From NCBI GenBank assembly GCA_003343845.1, contig QAKK01000040.1, positions 17,165 to 81,164 on the forward strand: DNA of 64,000 bases. The letters are read 5' to 3'. Made by a program: the position numbers and the translations under genes. This document shows, piece after piece, positions 52,359 through 61,654 of this stretch. The stretch's first letter is position 1. The number at the start of each line of letters is the position of its first letter. This DNA comes from Oscillospiraceae bacterium (GTDB lineage Bacteria; Bacillota; Clostridia; Oscillospirales; CAG-272). A model generated the notes under the pieces. The model did not search any database, was not told where the DNA came from, and was given only the letters and a program-made list of their open reading frames with translations.

Positions 52359-53015
52359 ATGATTCAGATTTCCCCCTCGGTTCTGTCCGCAGACCTTGCA
52401 AAGCTCTATGACGAATGTGCCGCGATCGACGCGGCAGGCGCCGATCTCATTCACCTCGACGTCATGGACGGTGCTTTTGTTCCGAATCTCACGTTCGGCG
52501 CACCGGTCATCAAAGGTGCGCGCCCCGCGACAAAGCTGCCCTTTGACGTGCATCTGATGATCAACGAGCCGATCCGCTACATTGCGGATTTTGCAAAGGC
52601 GGGCGCGGACATCCTCACCGTGCATATCGAGGCGTGCAGTGACCTCGGCGCGACGATTGACGCCATTCGTGCGGCGGGCGTGCGCGTCGGCGTGTCGGTC
52701 AAGCCGAATACCCCGGCGGAGGCGCTGTTCCCGTGGCTTGACAAAATCGACATGGCGCTTGTCATGACCGTGGAGCCGGGCTTCGGCGGGCAGGGGCTGA
52801 TTGAAGAAACGCTCCCGAAGATCGCCGCGCTGCGCGCCGAGGCAGACCGTCGCGGACTTGCGCTTGACATCGAGGTGGACGGCGGCATCAAGGCGGAGAA
52901 TATCGGGCATGTCGCGTCCTTCGGCGCGAATATTTTCGTCGCCGGCTCGTCCGTGTTCGGCAAGCCGGACCGCGCTGCCGCCATCGCGACACTGCGCGCC
53001 GCCGCCGAGCAGTAA
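52359..53015 (+). CDS. rpe: Ribulose-phosphate 3-epimerase
   Basis: 218 residues, the usual length. SPSVLSADLAKL, DLIHLDVMDGAFVPNL (metal His/Asp), PFDVHLMINEP, VMTVEPGFGGQ, and DIEVDGGIKAENIG form the TIM barrel with the phosphate loop GG and catalytic Asp pair. It interconverts ribulose-5-phosphate and xylulose-5-phosphate in the pentose phosphate path. Start at 52359 with AAAGGAG 6 nt upstream; the longer upstream frame lacks a site. Confidence 0.95.
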   Translation: MIQISPSVLSADLAKLYDECAAIDAAGADLIHLDVMDGAFVPNLTFGAPVIKGARPATKLPFDVHLMINEPIRYIADFAKAGADILTVHIEACSDLGATIDAIRAAGVRVGVSVKPNTPAEALFPWLDKIDMALVMTVEPGFGGQGLIEETLPKIAALRAEADRRGLALDIEVDGGIKAENIGHVASFGANIFVAGSSVFGKPDRAAAIATLRAAAEQ

Positions 53016-53136
53016 AAAAGCGCTGTGCAAGCGCGTATCTTAGGCTTCCCTTGGGGGAAGGCTTGGCTAGAATTGCGTGGAAAGATTTGCAGAAATCGAT
53101 GCACTGCCGGAACACCAAAGGCTTACCTGCATCAAG

Positions 53137-53168
53137 AAAAAGCGCTTGCCGCGGCAAGCGCTTTTTTT
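53137..53168. terminator. Bidirectional terminator between rpe and the AraC gene
   Basis: 10-bp perfect stem AGCGCTTGCC/GGCAAGCGCT with 2-nt gap, flanked by A- and T-runs. The segment 53016-53136 before it has no gene. Confidence 0.85.
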
Positions 53169-53172
53169 ACTT

Positions 53173-53988
53173 CTATACTTCATTTCTGTACTGCGACGGC
53201 GTCTCGCCGACGACGGCGGTGAACACTTTGCAGAAATGCGGTGCGTCAAAGAAGCCGAGGATGTTGGAGACCTCCGTGATCGAGATCTCGGGCGAGCTGG
53301 CAAGCAGCATCTTTGCCTTTTCGATTTTGGCACGCATGCGGTACTGTGAGGGGGACATGCCGGTGTGCGATTTGAAGGCACGTCGGAAGGAGGTCTCGCA
53401 CAGGCAGCACATTTTGGCAAGCTCCGCCACCGACACGTTGCTTTCCACATGTTTGTTCAGATAGAAGATGGCAGGTGCGACGTTCCGCTTGATCTCCGCG
53501 TCCAGCTGCTTGCGGGACTCGTGGTCGGCAAGCCGGTCGAGAAAATTACAGAAGCGGGACGTGTTTTTCAGATAGACCGCGCGCGTGCTTCGGCTGTTTT
53601 CGCAGATGTGCTGCAGATCGCCGACGATATGCGCTGGCGTTTCCTCCATAATGCAGACGATCCGGTCGGCAAAGCACAGCTCTTCGCGCTTGTCCCGCAG
53701 AGCGAAATTTACAAGGAGATCGGAGCAGTTTTCGCCGTCCTTTTCAAAGCGGATCATGTATTCGCAGCCTCTCGGGATGTAAAGCAGGTTGCCTTTTGTA
53801 AAGCGTGCGCGCTCGCCGCTCGGGTATTCGATCGAGACGGCACCGCTGCAAATGTACATAAATCCCTGCTTCGGTCGTGGTGCGCCGATGAAGTTCCAGC
53901 TTGTGCCGGGCTCCCATTCCTGCAAAACGCCGCAGATGTGGCAGAGTATATGCTCGATACTGATGTCTGCGTAGTTGATGATCCGCAT
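53173..53988 (-). CDS. AraC family transcriptional regulator
   Basis: 271 residues from the ATG at 53988 (AAGGAG 8 nt upstream). N-terminal cupin-like sensor with EYPSGERARFTKGNLLYIPRG (sugar-binding beta barrel). C-terminal two helix-turn-helix units: SVAELAKMCCLCETSFRRAF near 195 and ISITEVSNILGFFDAPHFCK near 240, then FTAVVGETPSQYR, the standard AraC end. Sits divergently 188 nt from the SBP gene, so it likely activates that locus in answer to a glycan signal. Confidence 0.9.
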   Translation of the reverse strand: MRIINYADISIEHILCHICGVLQEWEPGTSWNFIGAPRPKQGFMYICSGAVSIEYPSGERARFTKGNLLYIPRGCEYMIRFEKDGENCSDLLVNFALRDKREELCFADRIVCIMEETPAHIVGDLQHICENSRSTRAVYLKNTSRFCNFLDRLADHESRKQLDAEIKRNVAPAIFYLNKHVESNVSVAELAKMCCLCETSFRRAFKSHTGMSPSQYRMRAKIEKAKMLLASSPEISITEVSNILGFFDAPHFCKVFTAVVGETPSQYRNEV

Positions 53989-54023
53989 AGAAGCTCTCCT
54001 TCTCTGCAAAAGGCTTTTTCCTT

Positions 54024-54052
54024 ATTCTAATACAGTCGGGGGCACATTGCAA
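54024..54052 (-). promoter_or_regulatory. Promoter of the AraC gene
   Basis: Minus strand TTGCAA-N17-TAGAAT. Confidence 0.75.
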
Positions 54053-54078
54053 GTCTTCCGCATGGGAAAATGACGAAA

Positions 54079-54107
54079 TTTACAAATCAAGAATCGCAAT
54101 ATACTAT
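54079..54107 (+). promoter_or_regulatory. Promoter of the solute-binding lipoprotein gene
   Basis: TTTACA-N17-TACTAT (or TATACT at N15), 27 nt from the -35 of the AraC promoter; an activator site could lie between. Confidence 0.65.
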
Positions 54108-54176
54108 TAAAGCGGAAAATCGCCGTGTTATCATGAGACTGTAACGGCGGGGAAACCGCCGGAAGGAGGACTATGC

Positions 54177-55634
54177 ATGAAACGACTGACTTTGTTTGCA
54201 GCCTCGGCTGTGCTGCTTTGCGGACTGCTCGCATCCTGCAGCGAAAAAACGCCACCGGTCACATCCGGTGAAACCACCACGGCGACGACCGAGACCGATC
54301 TGAAAGTACCCACTGCCGACTACGGAGGACACACTTTCAACTTCCTGTCGGCGGGTTATATCACATATAATGACTTTGATTTTGAGGAAGAGAGCTCCAT
54401 GCCGCTGCCGAACGCGCAGTACAAGCGCCGTCGCAAGGTGGAGGAGGACTTCAAAGTGACGATCAAGGAGACGCTGGACACGAGCTACCCGACTGCAAGC
54501 GTCACGGCGGGGCCCGGCTACATGAAGCTCATCACCAACTACACGTCAGGCGATGCGGAATACGACGCGGCGCTGATCGCCGGCTATGACGTGTCCGGTC
54601 TTTCCTATGTCGGCGCTCTGTACGACATGGCGTCCATCGACACACTGGATCTGTCCAACAGCTGGTGGGATCAGAATGCCAACAAGAGCTTTACGATGAA
54701 GGGTGTGACCTTCTTCACCACGGGCGACATCACCTGCTCGGACAACGATGCGGTCAACATCATCGTTTTCAACAAGGCATTGCAGCAGCAGTACGGGCTG
54801 GAGAATTTCTATGATGCGGTTGGCGACGGCACCTGGACGATGGACAAGTTTGAAACAATTTCAAGACAGGTGTCCGAGGACCTCAACCAGGACGGACAGA
54901 TGGATCAGAATGACCGCTTCGGTCTGATCTGCTGGGATGACTCCATCTGCGCGATCGTCAGCGCGGCGGGGCAGCGCTGCTGCATCATCAACGATGCCGA
55001 CGAGATGGAGCTGACGCTCTACAATGAGTCCACGGTGTCCGCGCTGGAAAACTACATGCAGCTTGTCAACGACAAGACGCACACCTTTGTGTACAAGCGC
55101 GTCATGAGCGACGCAACCTCGATCTGGCTGAACAATCAGGGGCTTTTCTGGACGACGCGCATCGACGTTGTGCCGCGGTTCCGCGATATGGACAGCGACT
55201 TCGGCATTCTGCCGTATCCGAAGCTGACCGAGGCGCAGACCGATTATTACTCCTGCCTTGCACCCTGGAACAGCCAGTTTATCTGCGTCCCCGTAATCCA
55301 GGAGGATATCGACCGCACCGGCGTGCTGCTGGAGGCACTCGGCTACTACGGGCAGAAGACCGTTCTTCCCGCCTACTATGATGTCAACCTGGTCGGTCAG
55401 TCCTCGCGCGATGAGGAATCCGAGGCAATGCTGGACATCATCTTCGGCAACGTGGTGTACGATATCGGATATATCTACCGCATCGGTCCTTACAACAAGG
55501 AGCTGATCTACATGCTCCGCGCCGGCGACACCAGATTCACCTCCCGGTATGATTCGCTGCTCGGCAGGGCAGAGTCCTCTCTGAAGACAATCAACACCGC
55601 GTATACCTTGGCAGTTGCCGACTGGCAGAAATAA
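54177..55634 (+). CDS. Extracellular solute-binding lipoprotein (ABC, family 1 type)
   Basis: 485 residues. Signal peptide with lipobox LLASC near 17-21 then SEKTPPVTSGETTTATTET linker. The rest is a two-lobe ligand-binding protein: NAQYKRRRKVEEDFKVTI, YDAALIAGYDVSGLSYVGALYDM, WDQNANKSFTMKGVTFF, TWTMDKFETISRQV, DFGILPYPKLTEAQTDYYS; typical of sugar-binding proteins of carbohydrate ABC systems. No permease or ATPase genes are adjacent, which is unusual, so it must use a system encoded elsewhere or act as a surface binder. Strong AGGAGG site 7 nt before the ATG. Confidence 0.85.
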   Translation: MKRLTLFAASAVLLCGLLASCSEKTPPVTSGETTTATTETDLKVPTADYGGHTFNFLSAGYITYNDFDFEEESSMPLPNAQYKRRRKVEEDFKVTIKETLDTSYPTASVTAGPGYMKLITNYTSGDAEYDAALIAGYDVSGLSYVGALYDMASIDTLDLSNSWWDQNANKSFTMKGVTFFTTGDITCSDNDAVNIIVFNKALQQQYGLENFYDAVGDGTWTMDKFETISRQVSEDLNQDGQMDQNDRFGLICWDDSICAIVSAAGQRCCIINDADEMELTLYNESTVSALENYMQLVNDKTHTFVYKRVMSDATSIWLNNQGLFWTTRIDVVPRFRDMDSDFGILPYPKLTEAQTDYYSCLAPWNSQFICVPVIQEDIDRTGVLLEALGYYGQKTVLPAYYDVNLVGQSSRDEESEAMLDIIFGNVVYDIGYIYRIGPYNKELIYMLRAGDTRFTSRYDSLLGRAESSLKTINTAYTLAVADWQK

Positions 55635-55638
55635 ATAC

Positions 55639-55677
55639 AACACAAAAAAGCCGTCCTCCAACGGCTTTTTTGTGTTG
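55639..55677 (+). terminator. Terminator of the solute-binding protein gene
   Basis: Long stem AACACAAAAAAGCCGT/ACGGCTTTTTTGTGTT around CCTCCA, with embedded T-run. Confidence 0.9.
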
Positions 55678-55704
55678 CACGGCAGCATGCGGGTATGGTA
55701 TAAT
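55675..55704 (+). promoter_or_regulatory. Promoter of the TIM-barrel/SLH gene pair
   Basis: TTGCAC-N18-TATAAT; a second possible -10 (TAGAAT) is at 55781. It starts inside the previous terminator. Confidence 0.6.
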
Positions 55705-55836
55705 TAAAGCTGTGCGGCAAAAACCGAAATATACAAATAACAAGCCGCATCCTACATTCCATTTTCCGATCCGCATGATAGAATAAAAACGAAGACGGTT
55801 TTTATAACCCTTTGTAATCTTTCGGAGGAAAAAGAA

Positions 55837-57681
55837 ATGAATGCAGAATTCAAGGTGACCTGCTACTCATCTGAGGGCGCGGTCTTTACAATCGATCCGG
55901 TCGTTGAGGTAAGCGGCGATGATATCCGCATGACGATCCCGCGCGAAAAACTCTGCTCCCCGCGGCTGAACAAGATCCGCGTGGAGACCAATCTGACGCG
56001 TGCGAAGGTCGGCGACGAAGGCTATATGTTCTACCCGACAAACTTCGGCTGCGCTTTCGTCATGACCAAGTTTACGGAGCGCAAGGTGCAGGATTATGAG
56101 TTTGAGTCCTGGCTGTCCGCAACGCCGGTCTGCGGCATCTGCGAAAATGAGAACGCGCTGTTCTGCCGCGTGGATAAGGAAGCGTTTGACGCCCGTTTCT
56201 ATGTGACGTTCAAGAATGGCATTTACAGCATCTGCCCCGAGTTCCTGTTTGACGGCGACGAGCCGGATGAGGATGTCGTGATCGTGTACCACCGTATGCC
56301 CGGCGCGTCCTACTCGGATATGGCGCGGTACTATCGTCAGTATCAGATGGATTATCGCGGTTGCGTACCGCTGAAGGAACGCGTCAAGCGCCGCGATGCG
56401 CTGCGCCGCGCAGCGGAGGGCATGGAGCTGCGCATCCGCATGGGCTGGAAGCCGATCCCCACGCCGGTTCGTCACCAGACGCTTGAAAACGAGCCTCCCA
56501 TGTATGTCGCCTGCGACATCGCAGAGCTGAACAAAATCATCGACAAGATGCACGAGATGGGCGTTGGCAAGGCAGAGCTCTGCCTCGTCGGCTGGGGCCC
56601 CGGCGGACACGACGGCAGATTCCCGCAGCAGTATCCGAGCGACCCGCGCTTCGGCGGCGACGACGAGCTGCGCAAATTCATTGCCAAGGCGCAGGGCTAC
56701 GGCTATCAGGTCGTCTGCCACACGGTCAGCTTCGGCGCGTATGAGATCGCCAACAACTTTGACCGCGATCTTCTGGTCAAGACCAAGGCGCTGGACGAGA
56801 ACGGCGAGCCTGCCGTGTATGTCCGCACCATCTACAAGAAAAACGGTCTGAACGGCGGCGAACCTTATTGCGTCTGCCCGAAGCACGCCTATGAGACCTA
56901 TGCGGTCAAAGATTTGCCCGTCGTGCGCGGCTACGGCTTTGAAGGTCTGCACTATATTGACGAGCTGACGGCTTACGTCCCCGAGAAGTGCTATGACAAG
57001 AAGCATCCCGGCTCCCGCCGCGACAACTGGAAATACAACCGCAAGCTGGCGCAGCTCTCGCGCGACCTGTTCGGCGGCTATCAGTCCGAGGGCTACATGG
57101 ATTACATGAACGCGGACCTTGATGCGATCCTCTATGTCGGCTGCGTCACGCGCTTCCCGCACCCGAATTACCCGATCGTGGACCGCGGCATTCCGTTCTG
57201 GCAGCTGGTCTACCACGGCATCGTGCTTTCCAACCCCACGTCTTCCACGGTCAACTACCCGATCAAGGACAGAGACCTGCAGCTCAAGTTCTTCGAGTAC
57301 GGCGGCAGACCGGTCATGTACTTCAACAGCAAATTCGGTGAGGACCGCAACTGGATGGGCGACGTCGATCTGTTCAACAAGACCGATGAGGAGATCGAGG
57401 ACAGCGTTCGCGCACTGAAGCGTGCCTATGACGACTATGAAGCGCTGCTGTATCTGCAGTATGAGTTCATGGACGATCACCGCATGATCGCGCCGAAGGT
57501 CTACCGCACGACCTATTCGGACGGCAGCGTGATGACCTGCGACTACAACAACTTTACATACACGCTCGAAAAGCCGGGCGAAGAGGCGCGCACGGTCGAG
57601 ATGTACAAGATGAAGGCGCCGCGCAGCTGCGTCGATAAGGCTGCGGACGGCAATTCCAACTTTACGCTTATGAACAACTGA
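55837..57681 (+). CDS. Uncharacterised TIM-barrel-like protein (possible glycosidase)
   Basis: 614 residues, no signal peptide. Residues 1-~190 are beta-rich (FTIDPVVEVSGDDIRMTIP). The next ~350 look like an alpha/beta barrel: LNKIIDKMHEMGVGKAELCLVGW, a GYGYQVVCHTVSFGAYEI strand, then GFEGLHYIDELTAYVPEKCYD, RFPHPNYPIVDRGIPFWQLVYHG, and an acidic C-terminal beta domain. Layout resembles DUF5696-type or GH-like barrels of gut Clostridia, with IDE and YMDYMNADLD as candidate acidic sites, but no family is assigned with confidence. Being cytoplasmic it would process imported sugars. It is the first gene of a pair with the SLH protein. Confidence 0.6.
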   Translation: MNAEFKVTCYSSEGAVFTIDPVVEVSGDDIRMTIPREKLCSPRLNKIRVETNLTRAKVGDEGYMFYPTNFGCAFVMTKFTERKVQDYEFESWLSATPVCGICENENALFCRVDKEAFDARFYVTFKNGIYSICPEFLFDGDEPDEDVVIVYHRMPGASYSDMARYYRQYQMDYRGCVPLKERVKRRDALRRAAEGMELRIRMGWKPIPTPVRHQTLENEPPMYVACDIAELNKIIDKMHEMGVGKAELCLVGWGPGGHDGRFPQQYPSDPRFGGDDELRKFIAKAQGYGYQVVCHTVSFGAYEIANNFDRDLLVKTKALDENGEPAVYVRTIYKKNGLNGGEPYCVCPKHAYETYAVKDLPVVRGYGFEGLHYIDELTAYVPEKCYDKKHPGSRRDNWKYNRKLAQLSRDLFGGYQSEGYMDYMNADLDAILYVGCVTRFPHPNYPIVDRGIPFWQLVYHGIVLSNPTSSTVNYPIKDRDLQLKFFEYGGRPVMYFNSKFGEDRNWMGDVDLFNKTDEEIEDSVRALKRAYDDYEALLYLQYEFMDDHRMIAPKVYRTTYSDGSVMTCDYNNFTYTLEKPGEEARTVEMYKMKAPRSCVDKAADGNSNFTLMNN

Positions 57682-57727
57682 TCCGATTCTCGGTGAGAGC
57701 GGATTTTTGAAACAACGGAGGTATTCC

Positions 57728-60700
57728 ATGAAAAAGCACACCATCAGGGCGGCGGCACTTCTGCTTTGCGTGCTTCTGCTGCTCTCCGCACTCTCGCTTG
57801 GCGTCTTTGCCGCGCGGGAGGCACGCGCCGAGGGGGACTACTATGTCCTCTCGAAGGCGGACTATGCGAACAAGACGCGCGCGGCGTATCTCGCCAAGCT
57901 CACATCCTTCTTCACAGACTACAAGTTTGTCTGGAACCGCGACGGTTCGCCCCGCGTGGCTTTGCCGGACAGCTGGTACGGCGTGATGAAGGGAAGCGAT
58001 ACGCAGAACAACCCCTATCATCAGAAGGTCGCCAAGCTGTTCAAGAACGAGACGACCGGCATCTGGGAATCCTATGTTGCCGACTCCTTCGGCATTGACA
58101 TCCTCAATCTGTACATCCTGCGTGACATGTACGAGCAGTACGGCACGGTCACGACCAAGGTGATGACAGAGGACTGGGTGAAGTACGATGTCTGGGATAT
58201 GGGCGGCGGTCACCGCACGATGGGTGCGTATGCGCTCTCCAAGAATAAGGGCTATGTTGCGCCCTATGTCGGCAGAGCCGAGTACGGCAACCATTATTCC
58301 TGGTGCGAGGAGCCCTGGATCGAGACCAATACCCTCGGCATGGTCGCGGCGGGTATGCCGAATGTCGCGGTGGATCTTACCTCTGTGTTCGGGCCCTTCA
58401 CCGGCGACACCGACAACCTCGGCTGGACGGATTATATCGCGGCGATGTACGCCATGGCGTACTACGAGAGCGATATTCCCACGCTGATCCGTGACGCGGC
58501 GGCGATCTTTGCAGAGGATTCGTGGGAGCGCGAGGTCATCGCGATCTGCATGAAGCTCTACAAGGAGAATCCGACCGACTGGCGCCGTTCCATCGTGCTG
58601 GCGGAGGATCTTTGCACCCGCCGCAACTATCACTATTATTCCAGACAGTCGACCGTCAATGAGCAGAGCCGCGTAGACATCAACATGGCGTTCTCCATCC
58701 TCGGTCTGCTGTACGGAAACGGCGACTTTGACGCGACCTGCAAGATCTTCTCGCTGGCGGGCTATGATGCGCGCGGCGTGTGCTTCCTGCCCGTGCTCGG
58801 CATTATCGGCGGCACGGAAGTGCTGCCCGAGGAGACGAACACCTACCTGTGGCAGGACGGTAAAGGCATCATCGTCAACACATATGTAGAAGAAGCGGCA
58901 AACGACAAGGGCATCTGGATGCACCATGCGGGTCTGCCGGAGAACTATAAGCTCACCGACATCATGGATATGTTCCGGGAGAACTTTGAGCGCGTTCTCG
59001 TTGAGAACGGCGGCAAGATCGTAGGCGACAACTATTACATCCCGAAGACGAACTTCCGCACCTATGACTACGTCAAAATCAACAACTATAATTTTGAGAC
59101 CGGTGACCTCACCGGCTGGACTGCTCTCGGCAGCACTGCGCCCGAAAAATCGACCTATGCCTTCTACGGTGAGTATGCGCTGAAGGTCAACGGCGATCCG
59201 AAGGGGGAGAGCGGTGCATATCAGACGGTCTCCGGGCTGAAGGTCGGTTCGACCTACCGCCTCGATGCCTATGCGCTCTCTTCCAAGGATGCAACGGGCT
59301 ATCTCTTCGCAAAGGATGCCTCCGGCAAGACGCAGACGGCGTCCGTCTCGGGGCAGACCGACTTTGTCAAGCGCGATCTCGTGTTCCGCGCAACGGCGGA
59401 GACCATGCAGATTGGTCTCATGCTGCCTGCATGCGACTCGACCTGCTATGCGATCGCGGACGAGCTGACGCTCTACCGTGTGGAAGAGACCACGCCGTCC
59501 GGCATGCAAGTCACGCTGCCGATGGAGGCGGCGACCGTCGGCACCATCCTGAATGCAGAGGGCAAGTATGAAAACAGCCTGCGCATCACGGTGGACGGCA
59601 AGTCAACGCATGAAGTGCTGCTGAAGTGCACCTTCGCCAACCCGTCGAATGCCATCGTGGATGCGAAGATCACGGTGAACGGTAAGAGCTTTGGTACGGT
59701 TCCGTTCTACAAGACCGGCGCGCTCGGGAAAAACGGCGTGGATGTTGCGTACATCCCGGTGGTGCTTGACAAGGATGTCAACACGGTCGACCTCGCATAC
59801 AGCGGGAAGACCCTGTATATGAAGAATGTCGAGGCAGTCATTGAACGCACCAGAACCGTTGAAGCGGATCTTAATGCGATCACCTTCCGTGAGGATGTCA
59901 GCACGACGCCCAAGACGGATGGAAAGACGCAGGTGGAAAATGCGAATGTGGTCTACCTCGGCGGCACGGGCGCAGGTGACGGTTCCACTCCCGAAAAGGC
60001 GTTCAACAACCTGATGGCAGCCTATGACGCGCTGGATCTGTCCAAGGACTGCACCATCGTTGTCTGCGGTGAGTTTACACAGGCAAAGTCCTTCAACCAT
60101 ACGGCAAACTTCACGGGTTCGGTCACGCTGACCTCGGTTTACGATGGCGTAGACTACCGCAAGAACGGCGCGGCGATCGTCTCGCCCGGTGCGCGCTTTG
60201 TCTGCAATGGCAAGACGATCTTCAAGGATATTGACTTCCGTCTGACCGGCAAGTATTACTGCGTCGTGGCACAGCACAATCCGCTCGTCTTTGACACCGG
60301 TGTGACGATGACCAGCACGGATCCAGGCTTCATCGGCACTTCGTTTGCCAACGGCTTTGACATCATCGGCGGCTATCAGAATGGGCAGGCGACGCTCTAC
60401 AACGGTCAGCCTGCATCGAAGACGTCGAATGCACCGGTCGATATCACCATCAAGAGCGGCAGCCACTATGTGATTGCGGCATATTCGAGACAGGTCACAT
60501 CGCCTGCCTACAACGGCGATGCGATGATCCGCATCGGCGGCGATGCACAGGTCGGCACACTTTACTTTGCGCCGGTCAACACGGGCGAGGAAAAACCCTT
60601 CACCTCGACGGCTGATGTTACGATCGAACTGCGCGACAAGGCATCAATCGCCAATATCTTCGGTACGACCAACAGCGCAACGCTCGGCAGCCTTACGCTG

Positions 60701-61432
60701 AACTGGTACGGCGGCACGATCGACTTCTTTGATCTGACGAACTATGACAAGGCGACTGTGAAGGTCACCAACGGCACGACGCTGAATTACAGCGAAGCAG
60801 CAGAGAAGACCAGCTTCTTTACGAAGATTGCGGCAAAGTTTGACCGCAAGAATGCGGCAACGGATGATGGCAAATTCAGCTTCACGCGCAACTACGCGGA
60901 TAACTTCACGGACGTGCCCGCGAACGCATGGTTCTATACGTACGTCCGCGATGCATACCGCATCGGGCTTGCCAACGGTACAAGCGCGACCAAGTTCTCG
61001 CCCGACGGCAGCTTTACAGTCGCACAGGCACTGACCGCAGCGGCAAATATCCACACCATTTACAACGGTAAGACGGTGGACACCGCAGGCGCGAAGAACT
61101 GGTATGATCCCTATGTCAGCTACTGCGTGGCAAACGGCATTATCAAGGCGGATCAGTTCAAGGATTACAATGCACCGATCACGCGCGGCGATATGGCGAT
61201 CGTCTTCGCCAATATCCTGCCCGACAGTGAATATGCAGCGGTCCGGGACGGCTCCAACCCCGATGTGACGAGCGCCCTCGCTTGCTACGCGGCAGTGCAG
61301 AAGCTGTATAAAGCAGGCATCGTCGGCGGTGATGCCGGAACCGGCAACTATCGTCCGAACGACGGCATCAAGCGCTCCGAGGCATGCGTCATCTTCACCC
61401 GCATTGCCATGGCGGATATGCGCGCAAAATAA
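57728..61432 (+). CDS. SLH-anchored multidomain surface protein (ADP-ribosylglycohydrolase-like/CBM/beta-helix)
   Basis: 1234 residues. Signal peptide ~1-29. Residues ~40-440: helical domain resembling ADP-ribosylglycohydrolase-fold proteins (WIETNTLGMVAAGMPNVAV, GPFTGDTDNLGWTDYIAAMYAMAYYESDIPT, spread over ~195-255); the catalytic Asp pattern is not confirmed. Residues ~454-600: CBM4/9-like beta sandwich (NYNFETGDLTGWTALGS, GAYQTVSGLKVG). From ~741 the beta-helix module begins with NVVYLGGTGAGDGS and continues with ITIKSG and TLNWYGG turns, as in the 2019 and 32462 proteins. Residues ~1056-1234: three SLH repeats (FTDVPANAWFYTYVRDAY, NWYDPYVSYCVANG, YRPNDGIKRSEACVIFTR) that bind the pyruvylated wall polymer. 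Start 57728, GGAGG upstream. Confidence 0.8.
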   Translation: MKKHTIRAAALLLCVLLLLSALSLGVFAAREARAEGDYYVLSKADYANKTRAAYLAKLTSFFTDYKFVWNRDGSPRVALPDSWYGVMKGSDTQNNPYHQKVAKLFKNETTGIWESYVADSFGIDILNLYILRDMYEQYGTVTTKVMTEDWVKYDVWDMGGGHRTMGAYALSKNKGYVAPYVGRAEYGNHYSWCEEPWIETNTLGMVAAGMPNVAVDLTSVFGPFTGDTDNLGWTDYIAAMYAMAYYESDIPTLIRDAAAIFAEDSWEREVIAICMKLYKENPTDWRRSIVLAEDLCTRRNYHYYSRQSTVNEQSRVDINMAFSILGLLYGNGDFDATCKIFSLAGYDARGVCFLPVLGIIGGTEVLPEETNTYLWQDGKGIIVNTYVEEAANDKGIWMHHAGLPENYKLTDIMDMFRENFERVLVENGGKIVGDNYYIPKTNFRTYDYVKINNYNFETGDLTGWTALGSTAPEKSTYAFYGEYALKVNGDPKGESGAYQTVSGLKVGSTYRLDAYALSSKDATGYLFAKDASGKTQTASVSGQTDFVKRDLVFRATAETMQIGLMLPACDSTCYAIADELTLYRVEETTPSGMQVTLPMEAATVGTILNAEGKYENSLRITVDGKSTHEVLLKCTFANPSNAIVDAKITVNGKSFGTVPFYKTGALGKNGVDVAYIPVVLDKDVNTVDLAYSGKTLYMKNVEAVIERTRTVEADLNAITFREDVSTTPKTDGKTQVENANVVYLGGTGAGDGSTPEKAFNNLMAAYDALDLSKDCTIVVCGEFTQAKSFNHTANFTGSVTLTSVYDGVDYRKNGAAIVSPGARFVCNGKTIFKDIDFRLTGKYYCVVAQHNPLVFDTGVTMTSTDPGFIGTSFANGFDIIGGYQNGQATLYNGQPASKTSNAPVDITIKSGSHYVIAAYSRQVTSPAYNGDAMIRIGGDAQVGTLYFAPVNTGEEKPFTSTADVTIELRDKASIANIFGTTNSATLGSLTLNWYGGTIDFFDLTNYDKATVKVTNGTTLNYSEAAEKTSFFTKIAAKFDRKNAATDDGKFSFTRNYADNFTDVPANAWFYTYVRDAYRIGLANGTSATKFSPDGSFTVAQALTAAANIHTIYNGKTVDTAGAKNWYDPYVSYCVANGIIKADQFKDYNAPITRGDMAIVFANILPDSEYAAVRDGSNPDVTSALACYAAVQKLYKAGIVGGDAGTGNYRPNDGIKRSEACVIFTRIAMADMRAK

Positions 61433-61445
61433 ATCGTTCTCCTTT

Positions 61446-61485
61446 CAAGAAAAAGCGGCACGCATTTGCGTGTCGCTTTTTCTGC
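61446..61485 (+). terminator. Terminator of the SLH protein gene
   Basis: Stem AGAAAAAGCGGCACGC/GCGTGTCGCTTTTTCT with loop ATTT. Confidence 0.9.
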
Positions 61486-61560
61486 TCGGATTAAAAAGCG
61501 CCTACCGGGAACGGCGGATGTGCCGACTGCCGAGGGCAGATTGCACGTTTTTCCGCCCCC

Positions 61561-61590
61561 TTGACGGCAAGATGGGTTCTGTGGTAAAAT
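61561..61590 (+). promoter_or_regulatory. Promoter of the TraX-like gene
   Basis: TTGACG-N18-TAAAAT. Confidence 0.65.
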
Positions 61591-61654
61591 ATACATACGA
61601 CAGTGCCGCCAAATGTACACGGCATTGCGCAGACGGTGCGATGGGTGAAAAAGA

